Part shown: positions 1 to 9,644 of the stretch, one piece after another
Layout of the letters: each line of letters starts with the position of its first letter
How positions within the stretch are numbered: the first letter of the stretch is position 1
DNA from: Chrysochromulina tobinii
Taxonomy: Eukaryota; Haptophyta; Prymnesiales; Chrysochromulinaceae
Assembly (NCBI GenBank): GCA_001275005.1
Contig: JWZX01003246.1
Location: forward strand, 1 to 35,637
Direction of reading: 5' to 3'
DNA length: 35,637 nucleotides
Notes under the pieces: model-generated
Database searches by the model: none
Told to the model about the DNA's origin: nothing
Seen by the model: only the letters and a program-made list of their open reading frames with translations
Position numbers and translations under genes: made by a program

Positions 1-2
1 TC

Positions 3-1850
3 CACCGTCACCACCACCGCTACCCGCCATCCCCGCCTCCGCCTTCACCACCACCGCCCTCACCGCCACCTCCGTCGCCGCCACCCCCGTCGCCGCCGCC
101 CTTCCCGCCCCCCACGCCGCCGCCTCCTTCGCCCAGACCCCCCCCCGCACCACCGGAGGCTCCGCCGGGCGGCACGCTCATGCGCCAGATCTCCTTCCGC
201 ACAACCCTCGCCCTCTCCATCTACGAGTTTCGCGAGCAGCAGCAGTACCTCTATAGGCGACGGCTCGCTGTCAACCTACGCGAGGTGTATCCGTTCATCA
301 GCGAGGATGCCATCTCGCTGCGCATCGCGCCGGCGTCAGTGCACGTCGAGGCTATCGTTCACACGGTGGCCAGCCACGTGAATGCGCTCGCGATGCAAGA
401 GCATCTTGGCAGTTTCACACCCGGCACTCTCTCGAGTGCGCTGCAATTCCCCGTTGTCGCCGTCGAGGCGCCGACGCTCACGGCTTCCTTCCTCTACCCC
501 CCCGCCCTCCCACCGATGAGCCCCAGGCCGCGGCCAGATGCCTTCTGGTTGGATGCGTCCGCTGGGACCGTTCTCGCGTTTCTTCTCGCCCTCCAGCCTG
601 TCCTCATCTGCGCCTACGTTGGGTGCGTCAGGCTTCGGCGCAAGCGCCGGCAGGCAAGCCACCATGCCTCACGCAAGACCGCCTCAGCCGCCGAGGCTGC
701 CGCCCACTGCTGCATTGACTGCTGCTGCGCACGCGGCCTCTTGTGGGCGAACCCATCCGAGCACCAGCGCATCGACGCAAGCGCCTTCCGCACGGACCTC
801 GACGTGGCGCGCCTTGACGAACGGCTCAGGTCGCTTGCAGGGCCTGCGCCGCACTCGTCGATGCCGCGAGCACACTCGGCACCACCACCACCACCACCCC
901 TGCCACCTCCGCCGCCGCCGCCGCCTCCGCCGCCAGCGCACCCGGCAGCACGGCCACCAGCACAGCCGCCACCACCGCCACCAGCGCTAGCGCCGCCGCC
1001 ACCGCCGCCACCAGCCTTAGCGCCGCCGCCGCCCCCGCCCCCGCCCCCGCCCCTCAAACCGACGAGCAGCAGCCCACCACACCTCCAGTGGAAGATGGAC
1101 GCTGGCACCTTGAGCTCGCTGGCGGGACCCAGTAGCGCCGTCAAGCTCGTCGAGGTGCCATACGCCAGGAGACCGTCGAAGGAGAGCCCGATGCCTCCAC
1201 GTAGTCCCAGAGAGATGTTGCCATTGCACAGGGCTGCGTCCAGTTCCGCGGGCAGTGGCGCCACCGCTCGAGGCAACGCTCACGAGCAGCGGCGCCGCCG
1301 AGGGCGAACTTCACGTCCGCCGCCACCGCCCAGGAGCGAACGCCACCGCCGTGCTGCGGCTCTGACAGCAGCGACTCACGCGCAAACGCACCCTGAACCG
1401 ATTAGGGGTAGTGGCGTGGCTAGTAGAGTGGCGTGGCCCTCTGCACAGATGAGTTCACAGATGAGTTCACAGATGGCCATCCCCACCGAGGAGGACCTCG
1501 AGGCAGCGCGTTATCTCGATGCGGTGCTGCAGCACATCTTTGGGGACATGGCATACGACTCGATAAACGAAATTGCGGACGCGGCAGCTGAAAGGTCTTC
1601 CTCGCCCGAGCTACCACTCTTCGGCTATGGATCTCCGCCGGCCGAGGCGGCCGTTCAATCACCGCTGCGGCAGACTTATCTGCCGACGTCTGTGCCGACG
1701 TCTATGGAGGCGCCCACCCTCGACGGCTACTCGTCGGCAACATTATCGCACCGCCTGGGGCCCCATGGATTGCCCGTTGCACCGCCGCGTCGGCTCAAGC
1801 CCACACCGGCAGAGGCAGTGCGCGGTCGCTCGACGCGCCAGTTCGTTTGA
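3..1850 (+). CDS. Proline-rich single-pass membrane/surface protein, 5' end outside window
   Basis: The reading frame is open from base 3 to a TGA at 1848-1850 (615 codons visible), so the first in-frame ATG at 180 is probably internal and the gene begins upstream. The first ~55 visible residues are Ser-Pro4 repeats, the hydroxyproline-rich pattern of algal wall and pherophorin-like proteins. A ~110-residue folded region follows (about 180-530), perhaps SEA-like, which I could not prove. One hydrophobic helix (about 561-630) is followed by a basic stop-transfer RLRRKRR. This predicts a type I protein with an outside N-terminus. The cytoplasmic side has a second, nearly pure poly-Pro tract (about 880-1055, alternating with Ala) and a low-complexity tail ending RSTRQFV. 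Inference: a cell-surface or wall-anchoring protein whose inner Pro tract could bind SH3, WW or profilin partners. No enzyme domain is seen. Confidence 0.7.
   Translation, partial: HRHHHRYPPSPPPPSPPPPSPPPPSPPPPSPPPFPPPTPPPPSPRPPPAPPEAPPGGTLMRQISFRTTLALSIYEFREQQQYLYRRRLAVNLREVYPFISEDAISLRIAPASVHVEAIVHTVASHVNALAMQEHLGSFTPGTLSSALQFPVVAVEAPTLTASFLYPPALPPMSPRPRPDAFWLDASAGTVLAFLLALQPVLICAYVGCVRLRRKRRQASHHASRKTASAAEAAAHCCIDCCCARGLLWANPSEHQRIDASAFRTDLDVARLDERLRSLAGPAPHSSMPRAHSAPPPPPPLPPPPPPPPPPPAHPAARPPAQPPPPPPALAPPPPPPPALAPPPPPPPPPPLKPTSSSPPHLQWKMDAGTLSSLAGPSSAVKLVEVPYARRPSKESPMPPRSPREMLPLHRAASSSAGSGATARGNAHEQRRRRGRTSRPPPPPRSERHRRAAALTAATHAQTHPEPIRGSGVASRVAWPSAQMSSQMSSQMAIPTEEDLEAARYLDAVLQHIFGDMAYDSINEIADAAAERSSSPELPLFGYGSPPAEAAVQSPLRQTYLPTSVPTSMEAPTLDGYSSATLSHRLGPHGLPVAPPRRLKPTPAEAVRGRSTRQFV
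12..135 (+). repeat. Ser-Pro4 coding repeat tract
   Basis: In the frame of the surrounding gene this stretch encodes tandem SPPPP pentapeptides with few deviations (one Phe, one Thr). On the other strand it reads as a long Gly-rich open frame, which is only a shadow of the repeat. Confidence 0.85.
884..1055 (+). repeat. CCG/CCA-rich poly-Pro tract
   Basis: Imperfect CCN repeats encode runs of 5-12 prolines separated by Ala-Leu-Ala or Ala-His spacers, on the predicted cytoplasmic side of the membrane protein. Such tracts are prone to length change and assembly error. Confidence 0.85.
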
Positions 1851-1976
1851 AAGCGCGCGCGGGCCTGTCTAGGTAGTAGTGCAACAGTTTATAATTTAGT
1901 GTACGATCAGACCTGAATTGACGAAACCCGTGCTGATCTGGAACTTCTCGACGTCTCGTCATACGAGTGTGAAAAA

Positions 1977-2639
1977 ATGCTGCGCTTCGAGCACGTGACG
2001 CTCATGAGCGCGGTGGATACCGCGTTGCCACACGCCGTCACTCCGGAGGATCTGGCTGCACTTCAACAGTGCAAGAGCATGGGCAGCGTGACCCTCACGG
2101 ATGTGCAACTAGTCTCGCGGCTTCTGCGTGCTCATCCAGCAGAGAGCATATGCGGATGCTGGGTACACGAGCTGCTGCGTGGCGCAACGCCACTGCTTCC
2201 CGAGCGGGCTGCCAAGCCGCCTCCGCATCCCGACCTAGGCCCTCGGCTCGAGCGGCTACGCGCCGTACAGGCGGACCGAGACTATGCCCGCATGATTCGT
2301 GGCTCGAAAGCAGACCCAGATTCCATCGGCCGCGACGCAGCCGAGATGAACACGTATCGCAGCCAGCTGGCGGTAGGTGCCAACCTAATCGTCTCGATGG
2401 GCACCAGCTTTATTGTGGGTGCGTGGTGCGGCGGCACGGAAAAGGAGCCCTACGGTGTGCGGGCCGTCCTGAGTGGCACCGCGCTCATGATCATCACGCT
2501 TGGCATCGAGATCACGCTCTTCCTCATCGGTGCGATCCGCGTGGATAAAGTCGTGGATGAGCGCGAGAGGAAGAGCAAGCGAGGGGTCATGGACAGAACG
2601 AAGCTCAAGACTTATGTGCCAGTCACCAAGAAGACATAA
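1977..2639 (+). CDS. VMA12: V-ATPase assembly factor, Vma12/TMEM199 family
   Basis: 220 aa, intron-free. The C-terminal half has the Vma12 layout: a DYARMIRG segment, a short polar linker, EMNTYRSQ, then two membrane helices (about residues 135-154, with a conserved-type Asn and Ser before GAWCGG, and about 165-187, containing an intramembrane Glu in LGIEITLFLIG). A basic cytosolic tail follows. The family resides in the ER and helps assemble the V0 sector of the proton-pumping vacuolar ATPase. The N-terminal ~90 residues are poorly conserved, as is usual. The start is the first ATG in frame, just after an A-run. It lies 126 bp downstream of the Pro-rich gene on the same strand. Recognition is by family pattern only. 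The alternative is an unrelated two-TM ER protein, which I consider unlikely. Confidence 0.8.
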   Translation: MLRFEHVTLMSAVDTALPHAVTPEDLAALQQCKSMGSVTLTDVQLVSRLLRAHPAESICGCWVHELLRGATPLLPERAAKPPPHPDLGPRLERLRAVQADRDYARMIRGSKADPDSIGRDAAEMNTYRSQLAVGANLIVSMGTSFIVGAWCGGTEKEPYGVRAVLSGTALMIITLGIEITLFLIGAIRVDKVVDERERKSKRGVMDRTKLKTYVPVTKKT

Positions 2640-3433
2640 GTCCACGGGCCACGGCCAGTGGCATGCCCATAACAAGCAGGTTTCCATGCCCGGGTCCCGT
2701 CGTGTCACCAGGTGGCACGTTCCATGTTCCATGTTGCATGCCGCCTTACTCTCACGCCGACATCCCCTTCAAATTCCCCCACCGCAATTCAGGGGGTCCT
2801 GCCAATGTGTAGGTAGCTTGGTAAGTTACAAAGTTCTCTCTGTCTATAACAGGGCTCCTAAGATCATTCCTATCGCCATCCACGAGTCGGGCCAGTCGAA
2901 TCGCCGAATGAGGCACACTACAAGTAGACTGCAGCATGGCTGGCACCGATGGTATCCTGTGCACCTGCAGTTCTAAATTCGTTTTCAGAAAAAGTACGCG
3001 ATCGCGTTGTATCGACCAACGGCAGCGTCGGCCCAATCGCAGGCTTCGGCAAGCAAAAGGTGCACAGCGTTGTGCCCCAACCACCGCCGCCCAGCCCCAA
3101 GCCCCGGCCCAGCAGCCTGGCCAGTGTGGCAGTATGGCCTCTGCATGCTCGTGACACAACACCACAAGGCAAGCGTGCAACCATTTCCAGCTGGCGGCAC
3201 TGGTAGCAGCGGCGGCGCACTCGCGACCGATTTGGAGCTGCCGCGGCGTGCTCCCAGCGACGCTGGCCGACCATTTGATTAGAGCACGTGCCGCATCAGC
3301 GCCGCTCTTCCTGAGCTGCTGCTCATGCCCATGCTCATGCTCATGCTGCGATCGCTGTATTTCATCACGTGGCAACTCATGCTCACCGCTCCGTCGCTCG
3401 CGTCTCTTCTGTGCCGCAGCAGCTGCAGCCGCC
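2640..3433 (+). other. Intergenic; possible small two-exon ORF upstream of CCT5
   Basis: This 794-bp stretch holds the VMA12 3' end and the CCT5 upstream region. One weak gene candidate exists: an ATG ORF from 2949 that would continue across a 67-nt GT-AG intron (3124-3190, acceptor ATTTCCAG) into a Gly/Ser/Ala-rich end stopping at TAG 3280-3282. The splice restores frame (phase 1), giving about 88 aa. A second good acceptor, TTCGTTTTCAG, lies at about 2980-2990. I recognise no family, and the region could equally be CCT5 5' UTR with a leader intron. Confidence 0.25.
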
Positions 3434-5056
3434 ATGTCGCTCGCATTCGACGAGTACGGGCGCCCCTTCATCATCGTCAAGGAGGGTGAGAAAAAGGGCC
3501 GCCTGCAGGGCCTCGCCGCGCAGAAGGCCAACATCCTGGCGGCCAAGGCTGTGTGCAACATCCTGCGCACGTCTCTCGGCCCCAAGGGCATGGACAAAAT
3601 GCTCCAGTCGCCTGACGGTGATGTGACGATCACGAACGACGGCGCGACCATCCTCGAGCAGATGCGCGTCGAGAACCAGATCGGCAAGCTCCTCGTCGAG
3701 CTCTCCAAGTCGCAGGATGATGAGATCGGCGACGGCACCACCGGCGTGGTGGTGCTCGCTGGCGCTCTCCTCGACAAGGCCGAGGCACTCCTAGATCGCG
3801 GCATCCACCCGATGCGCATTGCGGAGGGCTACGACCGTGCCTGCGCCATCGCCGTCGAGCACCTCGCTTCGATCTCGGACGAGTTCGACAACCGCACCAC
3901 CGACGGCGCGCTCAATCGGGAGCGCCTCATTGAGGTGGCGATGACGACTCTCGGCTCCAAAATCATCAACCGCGCGCATCGGCAGATGGCCGAGATCTGC
4001 GTGGATGCGGTGCTCGCGGTGGCGGACCACGAGCGCGGTGACGTGAACCTCGACCTGATCAAGATGGACTCGAAGGTGGGTGGCAAGCTTGAGGACACGC
4101 GCCTCGTTCGGGGCATCGTCGTCGACAAGGACATGTCACACCCTCAGATGCCCAAGGAGCTCAAGGACGTCAAGTTGTGCGTGCTCACGTGCCCCTTTGA
4201 GCCGCCGAAGCCGAAGACGAAGCACAAGCTCGAGCTCGAGACGGTGCAGGCGTACGAGGATATGCAGGCTGCCGAGAAGCAGTACTTTCTCGATATGATC
4301 GCCAAGGTGAAGGCGTCGGGCGCCACGCTCGTCATCTGCCAATGGGGGTTCGACGACGAGGCCAACCACCTGCTCATGCAGAACGACCTTCCGGCGGTGC
4401 GCTGGGTGGGCGGCGTCGAGCTCGAGCTGATCGCGATCGCATGCAACGCGCGCATTGTGCCGCGCTTCGTCGAGCTGACACCCGAGAAGCTCGGCACCTG
4501 CGGCCGCGTGCACGAGGAGTCGTTTGGCACCACCAAGGACCGGATGATCATCATCGAGGACTGCCCGAACTCGAAGGCCGTGACGGTCTTCGTGCGCGGC
4601 GGCAACCGCATGATCATCGACGAGGCCATCCGCTCGCTGCACGACGCCATCTGCGTCGTGCGCAACCTGGTGCGCACCAACAAGATTGTCTACGGCGGCG
4701 GCGCGGCCGAGCTCGCTTGCTCCCTCAAGGTGTTCGAAGAGAGCGACAAGGTGGGCACTATCGAGCAGTACGCGATGCGCGCCTTCTCTGAGGCGCTCGA
4801 GATGACGCCGTGCGCACTCGCCGAGAACTCGGGCCTCAACCCCATCGCCGAGGTCGCGGGCGTCAAGGCGATGCAGGTGAAGGAGGGCAAGCCCTACCTC
4901 GGCATCGACTGCATGAGCAAGGGCACGCGGGATATGAAGGAGCAGAAGGTCTTCGAGACCCTCATCGGCAAACAGCAGCAGATGCTGCTGGCGACGCAGG
5001 TTGTGCGCATGATCCTCAAGATCGATGACGTCATCGCCCCCGGCGAGGTCAATTGA
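3434..5056 (+). CDS. CCT5: Chaperonin TRiC/CCT subunit epsilon
   Basis: 540 aa, the full length expected for CCT5, with no intron. CCT is the cytosolic double-ring ATP-driven chaperonin that folds actin, tubulin and WD40 proteins. The N-terminus [13 protein letters not shown] is characteristic of the epsilon subunit. Other group II chaperonin signatures seen are [25 protein letters not shown], the ATP-site GDGTT (residues 99-103), the apical-domain segment and the C-terminal YGGGAAE with a late Asp in KIDDVI. The open frame extends upstream to 3248, but those residues are Cys/Ser/Ala-rich and unconserved. The ATG at 3434 sits in the strong context GCCGCCATG and matches the family N-terminus. 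Codon use is strongly C/G-ending, as expected for a highly expressed gene. Tubulin folding fits a flagellate rich in ciliary genes. Confidence 0.97.
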   Translation: MSLAFDEYGRPFIIVKEGEKKGRLQGLAAQKANILAAKAVCNILRTSLGPKGMDKMLQSPDGDVTITNDGATILEQMRVENQIGKLLVELSKSQDDEIGDGTTGVVVLAGALLDKAEALLDRGIHPMRIAEGYDRACAIAVEHLASISDEFDNRTTDGALNRERLIEVAMTTLGSKIINRAHRQMAEICVDAVLAVADHERGDVNLDLIKMDSKVGGKLEDTRLVRGIVVDKDMSHPQMPKELKDVKLCVLTCPFEPPKPKTKHKLELETVQAYEDMQAAEKQYFLDMIAKVKASGATLVICQWGFDDEANHLLMQNDLPAVRWVGGVELELIAIACNARIVPRFVELTPEKLGTCGRVHEESFGTTKDRMIIIEDCPNSKAVTVFVRGGNRMIIDEAIRSLHDAICVVRNLVRTNKIVYGGGAAELACSLKVFEESDKVGTIEQYAMRAFSEALEMTPCALAENSGLNPIAEVAGVKAMQVKEGKPYLGIDCMSKGTRDMKEQKVFETLIGKQQQMLLATQVVRMILKIDDVIAPGEVN

Positions 5057-5479
5057 GCAGAGCAGTGCAGGATGCGGCCGCGAGCGCGAGAGCGAGGGAG
5101 AGCAGAGGCGGCGGTGAACACAGAATGTCGCACGGTGCTACGTTGAGTCACCAGAGGTGGGGCGAGATTGAGCGACCTGCGTGTAGCGTGTTGTGCACGA
5201 GGCGCAGCGTTTGCACTGCACTCCAGCCGACGCTGTCGTGTATCAGTACACGGCGCGCGCGCACGCGTTCAAGCGCGCTCGTCGTAACTCGTATGACGTA
5301 TCGCACATCCGATCATTTCGCGATTTTGATAATTTTCGTGGAGACATCGTTGTGGCACGGTCGGCGTTCGCGCATCGCGCTATAAGTTCGCGCGGATTCC
5401 GATTGGCATCATGCTTCGGCCACGTCGGCATTCGGCTTTAAATACGTAGCGTCGTCGGGCCGGAACATTTTCATTTACC
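5057..5479. other. Convergent intergenic region between CCT5 and the J-ankyrin gene
   Basis: This 423-bp stretch separates two converging stop codons and should hold both 3' UTRs. It starts GC-rich and becomes AT-richer after about 5280 (for example GATTTTGATAATTTTC near 5321-5337), which is plausible for 3' processing signals. I see no gene, RNA or strong repeat. Confidence 0.5.
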
Positions 5480-7801
5480 TCACATGACGATGCAGGCGGC
5501 GTCGGCGTCGGCCTTATCGAGGAGCTTGGGGGTCCGTCCTCGCGAGTTCAGCGCACCCGCGTCCGCGTTCGCCTCGAGGAGCGTCGCCCAGAGCGCCTTG
5601 TGCCCGCGCCGGCCCGCGGCATGCAGTGCCGTATTGCCGTGGGCATCCGTCGCATCGACTTCTGCGCCGGCGCCCAGCAGGAGCAGAGCGCACTTCGTGT
5701 CGCCTTGGTCGGCGCAGTAGTGCAGCGCTCGCGCGCCGTTGGCATCGGCAAGGCTCACATCGGCATGAAGCTTCAACAGGCGCTCCACGCTCGTCGAATC
5801 GGCGCCCATGACGGCGCGCATAAGCGCTGAGCGCGCTTCGGGTCCGTCCGCGAGCAACCCGTCCGCCCCACAGAGCCCGCGGAGTAGCTCATCGGAGGCG
5901 CCATGGCGCAGAGCCTGCATCAGGGCCACGCCGTCGGCGCGCGCGCCCGCGTCGAGCAGCGCCGTGGCGGCGGCCCACTGCCCACGCTTGCAAGCGAGCG
6001 CCAGCGAGCTGTTGCCCTTCGTGGTGCGCGCATTGCTATCGGCGCGCGCGTGCACGAGCGCCATGATGCACGGCACGTCGCCTGATCGGGCCGCGTAATG
6101 CAGCGCAGTTAGGCCTGCGCTGCCGTCGGGAGCATTGACGAGAGACGTCATTACCTCCGGCGAGAGATCTCGCATATCTCGCAGAGCGAGGCCAACTGCG
6201 TGCCCGTCGCCCCTTGATGCAGCATCGCGTAGCTGTGCTGCTGCGCCCTCGCCCTCACCCTCATCCTCGCACTCGTCCGCCTGCGCCTCCGCCAGCGCCT
6301 CCTCCGCCATCTCGTCGTCCACCACCCCCTCCGGCGCCGTCGCGCGAGCCGCGGCGGAGCGTGCGCCAGACGTGAGGACGACCCTGGGGCACCCAGCCCG
6401 CGCCAACGATGAGCCGGTGGCGTCACCGCCCGCACCCGCGGCGCTGCCCGCACCCGCGGCGCCCGCCTGCTGGTGCGCCTTGAGCATCGACGCTAACTGT
6501 GCGTGGCCCAAGGCGCATGCGACCTGAGCGCAGCTGTGCCCCTGAGCGTCCCGCGCCGCCACGCGCGCGCCCGCTGCAAGCAACAGCTTGGCAACCTCAA
6601 GAGCGCCGGCCGCGGCGGCCGCGTGCAGTGGGCTGGCCCCGTTGGCATTGCGTAAGTCGACGGACGCGTTCACTGAGAGCAACCAACGGGTCATCTTCGC
6701 GTCCGCCTTCGTGCTGCTCCAATGCAGCGCCGTCTGCTCCAAGCCGCTCCCCTTGAGATGCACAAGGCTCGGCTCGTCCTCGTGCATGGACTGCATCTCA
6801 ATCAGGTTGCCCAGTCGCGCCATGTCCAGCCAGGTCTTCACCAGCGCGGGTGGCACGGATCTGCTCGCGTCGTCGCTGCTCGCGCTGGCGGTCGACCGCA
6901 TTGCCGGCGGCGGAGGGCGCAGCGACTCGTCGTCATCGTCGATGTCGTGGCTCGCTGCACGTGTGCCAGCCCTGGCGACGGCAGGCGGGCGTGTCGTTAC
7001 AGACGACGTGCGGGGCGCGGATGGCCGGGTGGGCAGCTGTACTCGTTCACGAGCATGTGGCACCAGCTCTGCCTGCGAGCACGTGCTGCCTGCGACGCCA
7101 GCCGTCACGCGCGCCTTGCCGTTGCGAGCTTGGAGCTGCGCCTGAAGGTCATCCAGGAAGGAATCCTCATCCTCGTCGTTGCTCTCGTCGTCGCTGTGCC
7201 AAAATGTGGGGTCGCCACCGAGCCGTTGAAGCATTTCGAGCGCCTGCATGCCAGTGCCTGCCACAAGCGCACCGCGCGAGCCGATGCCCATCTTCTTCTG
7301 GACACGCTCCATCAGCTGACGTTCCTCGGCATCGTCGCAGCCATCAAGCAGCTCTTGAAGCGACGGCATGCGGATGCGTGGCATGTCGTCAGCGTCCATG
7401 ACGCTGCCGTCTGGCATGTACACAGGCCCGCCGCCGCCCATAGCTGCCGCAAAGAAACTACCAAAGCTCTTTTGCAGGTTCTCCTTACCTTCGGTTGCCA
7501 TCATCTCCTTGAGGTCGGCGTCGCCCTCGAGCATCTGCTCAAAAAAACCGCCCTCAGTGAACACGTCGGCCATCATGCCATCGAGGTCGAGATCGGCCAC
7601 CTCGACTGAGCCTGTCGCATCAAACACCCGACGCTTCTCGGCATCCGATAGAACGGCATAGGCTTCGGCAACAACTCGGAACTCAGCGGCGCTGCCCCCC
7701 TTGTCTGGATGGTGCTTGAGCGCCAGTTTGCGGTAGGCCTTGCTAATAGCCTCCGGGGACGCGTCAGTGGGCACACCGAGGACCTCGTAAGGTTGCGGCA
7801 T
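5480..7801 (-). CDS. J-domain (DnaJ) protein with two ankyrin blocks and a C-terminal CaaX box
   Basis: 773 aa, intron-free. The start is firm: an in-frame TAA lies immediately upstream of the ATG at 7801. Residues 4-67 form a complete J domain with the HPD motif at 31-33, which stimulates Hsp70 ATPase. Next come an acidic, Met-rich region and a low-complexity Ser/Asp linker. Ankyrin repeats follow in two blocks (about 350-440 and 560-765), recognisable by repeated TALHxAA and LLxAGA motifs, separated by an acidic Glu/Ala/Gly stretch. There is no DnaJ zinc finger or type I/II substrate domain, so this is a type III (DNAJC-like) protein. The last four residues are CIVM, a CaaX box whose Met predicts farnesylation and so membrane tethering. 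Inference: it recruits Hsp70 to ankyrin-bound clients at a membrane. It is divergent from COQ2 across 97 bp. Confidence 0.88.
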   Translation of the reverse strand: MPQPYEVLGVPTDASPEAISKAYRKLALKHHPDKGGSAAEFRVVAEAYAVLSDAEKRRVFDATGSVEVADLDLDGMMADVFTEGGFFEQMLEGDADLKEMMATEGKENLQKSFGSFFAAAMGGGGPVYMPDGSVMDADDMPRIRMPSLQELLDGCDDAEERQLMERVQKKMGIGSRGALVAGTGMQALEMLQRLGGDPTFWHSDDESNDEDEDSFLDDLQAQLQARNGKARVTAGVAGSTCSQAELVPHARERVQLPTRPSAPRTSSVTTRPPAVARAGTRAASHDIDDDDESLRPPPPAMRSTASASSDDASRSVPPALVKTWLDMARLGNLIEMQSMHEDEPSLVHLKGSGLEQTALHWSSTKADAKMTRWLLSVNASVDLRNANGASPLHAAAAAGALEVAKLLLAAGARVAARDAQGHSCAQVACALGHAQLASMLKAHQQAGAAGAGSAAGAGGDATGSSLARAGCPRVVLTSGARSAAARATAPEGVVDDEMAEEALAEAQADECEDEGEGEGAAAQLRDAASRGDGHAVGLALRDMRDLSPEVMTSLVNAPDGSAGLTALHYAARSGDVPCIMALVHARADSNARTTKGNSSLALACKRGQWAAATALLDAGARADGVALMQALRHGASDELLRGLCGADGLLADGPEARSALMRAVMGADSTSVERLLKLHADVSLADANGARALHYCADQGDTKCALLLLGAGAEVDATDAHGNTALHAAGRRGHKALWATLLEANADAGALNSRGRTPKLLDKADADAACIVM

Positions 7802-7898
7802 TTATCACCTCGCAGTTTTCCGCGCTAACCAGAAATGGAAAAGTGCGGATGACTCTTGATATGTGCGTCATCTCTTTACGTTTGAGTTTTAGGAACCA
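7802..7898. promoter_or_regulatory. Short divergent (bidirectional) promoter region
   Basis: Only 97 bp separate the start codons of the J-ankyrin gene (-) and COQ2 (+). The segment is clearly AT-richer than its surroundings. Both promoters and both 5' UTRs must fit here or overlap the genes. No TATA box or named element stands out. If COQ2 starts at 7941, the interval is 139 bp. Confidence 0.5.
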
Positions 7899-9098
7899 AT
7901 GGATGAAACCAATTTGCGCCGGTGCCGCGACGGCGATTCCATGCAGGCTTCCCACCTCCGCACCTTCCGGCGAGTCGCGACGCCGGCTTCGCGCCTACTC
8001 GTACTACGCCCGCTAGCCTCTCCGTCACGCTGCACATCTGGCGGGAGCTCCTCGTCATTCACAGACATCAATGAGCAGAGCTGGGTGCATCGAGTCCTGC
8101 CCACCGCGGCCGTGCCCTACGCCGCCCTTGGACGCTGGGACCGGCCGATCGGCACGTGGCTGCTGCTCTGGCCGTGCCTGTGGAGTACATCGCTCGCCGC
8201 ACCGGCTGGTGCCTTACCCGACGTGTCGCTCTTCGCTCTCTTCGGCTTGGGCGCCTTTGCAATGCGCGGCGCCGGCTGCACTGTAAATGACCTTTGGGAC
8301 CGCGACATCGATCGACAAGTGGAGCGCACGCGCACGCGCCCGCTCGCCTCCGGCGCCCTCGGTGTGCCGCAGGCGATCGGGTTTCTCGGCGCACAGTGCA
8401 GCGTCGGCCTGGGCGTCTTGCTCGCGCTACCACCGTACGCTGTCGCATTGAGCTTCCTAAGCGTGCCCCTCGTTGGACTCTACCCTCTCGCGAAGCGGGT
8501 CACCAACTGGCCGCAGGCGGTGCTCGGCCTGACATTCAATTGGGGTGCGCTCGTGGGCTGGGCCGCCGTCCATGGGTCATGCGACTGGTCGGTCGTGCTT
8601 CCGCTCTATGCAGGCGGCTTCTGGTGGACGTTGCTCTATGATACCATCTACGCCCACCAGGACAAGCACGACGACGCCAAGATCGGCATCGGCTCGACCG
8701 CTTTGGGCCTCGGGGACGGTGCGGACGCTCGCCGTTGGCTCGCCGCCTTTGGCGTGGCGTGCACGGCCTCCCTCGGACTCGCTGGCGCAGCTGCCGGGCT
8801 ACATCCAGCCTTCTACGTGGGCATCGCGGGCGGCGCGGCGCACATGGGCTGGCAGGTGGCGACAGTCGACCTCGGCTCTCGCGAGGACTGCCTGCGCAAG
8901 TTCAAGTCGAACAACGCCATGGGTCTGCTCGTGCTTGCGGGCATAGTCGCGGGAAAGCTACTACTCGATCGGGTGGACGAGGAGGGACCTGAGGTGCGCG
9001 TGAAGGATCTCATCACTGACGGCGACGCGGGCCCTGCGCCCGAGAGCAAGGCCAAGAGTCGCGTCATCTGGCTGCTTTGGCCGCCACCGACAGCCTGA
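7899..9098 (+). CDS. COQ2: 4-hydroxybenzoate polyprenyltransferase (ubiquinone biosynthesis)
   Basis: 399 aa UbiA-family integral membrane prenyltransferase. It attaches the polyprenyl tail to 4-hydroxybenzoate, the first membrane-bound step of ubiquinone synthesis, in the mitochondrial inner membrane. Both Asp-rich motifs are intact: NDLWDRDID at residues 130-138, followed by RTRPLASG, and YDTIYAHQDKHDD at 247-259, which bind Mg-diphosphate. About eight or nine hydrophobic helices are visible. The N-terminus is Arg/Ser-rich, as in a mitochondrial presequence. The first ATG (7899) has G at +4. The second, at 7941 (MQASHLRTFRRV), would remove three acidic residues and give a cleaner presequence, so either is possible. 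The C-terminal ~45 residues after the last helix are polar and may be lineage-specific. The COQ2 call over homogentisate or haem-O prenyltransferases rests on the QDKxDD-type second motif. Confidence 0.92.
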   Translation: MDETNLRRCRDGDSMQASHLRTFRRVATPASRLLVLRPLASPSRCTSGGSSSSFTDINEQSWVHRVLPTAAVPYAALGRWDRPIGTWLLLWPCLWSTSLAAPAGALPDVSLFALFGLGAFAMRGAGCTVNDLWDRDIDRQVERTRTRPLASGALGVPQAIGFLGAQCSVGLGVLLALPPYAVALSFLSVPLVGLYPLAKRVTNWPQAVLGLTFNWGALVGWAAVHGSCDWSVVLPLYAGGFWWTLLYDTIYAHQDKHDDAKIGIGSTALGLGDGADARRWLAAFGVACTASLGLAGAAAGLHPAFYVGIAGGAAHMGWQVATVDLGSREDCLRKFKSNNAMGLLVLAGIVAGKLLLDRVDEEGPEVRVKDLITDGDAGPAPESKAKSRVIWLLWPPPTA

Positions 9099-9644
9099 TT
9101 TGAACGTTTCAAATGCACGGGATGACGTCATTTAGGAACCCAAGCCCAGTGACTTTCGTCTATGAAAGTCTATGACGAGGGCCGTCGTGGGTGCTCGGCT
9201 GCTCCGCTGCACTGTCCGGGTAGGACGGGTCCGCCCCGCGGCCCGAGCCGTCGCGCGCCGGCGCGCCGCCCGACCGGGCGGCGCCCACCGCGGACGGCCC
9301 GGCCTGTGTGCGCGGCTTCGGCCATCGGCCCGTATAACCGGCCGCTCGGTGTCGGTCGGTCACGTGGTGCACGCGACCTCTGAGAGGGCGAGTATCTCGA
9401 TTGTATGTTGTCACCAAGAATGCTGAATGTAACCGCCGTGCGTACGAATGATGCGGGCGCTACGGATAAAAGAGCCTGGCGCCCCGCCGGGGGGCACACG
9501 ACGGCATGCACACGCACACGTGACACGACCGCTCGATCGGGATCGCATTTTGAACCGTGGACCAGAACAGCGTAGGGACCCTAAGCCGACGCTCAACGGC
9601 TACATCCGGACATGAACTCCCTGCACCAGCCCCGGCGTTTAGAC
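9099..9644. other. Convergent intergenic region with hairpins
   Basis: This 546-bp stretch between converging genes holds no recognisable gene. Directly after the COQ2 stop is a TTTGAA-CGT-TTCAAA hairpin (9099-9113). Next come a CRE-like palindrome TGACGTCA (9123-9130) and a GACTTTC/GAAAGTC hairpin (9151-9170). A very GC-rich segment has a 10-bp perfect inverted repeat with a 2-nt gap (9263-9284). None can be assigned a function from sequence alone. Confidence 0.5.
9263..9284. repeat. GC-only 10-bp inverted repeat
   Basis: GCGCCGCCCG and its exact reverse complement are separated by AC, so the element would extrude as a very stable hairpin. It lies in the 3' flank shared by two converging genes. 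Confidence 0.7.

Noticed and set aside
2821..2852. GTAAGT...AACAG as an intron
   Set aside because: Perfect donor and acceptor sequences, but only 32 nt, which is too short for a spliceosomal intron compared with the 87-112 nt seen elsewhere here.
2752..3819. 355-aa minus-strand open frame overlapping the start of CCT5
   Set aside because: Its larger conserved overlap is antisense to clear CCT5 coding sequence, and the composition is that of a GC-rich shadow frame. No family resemblance.
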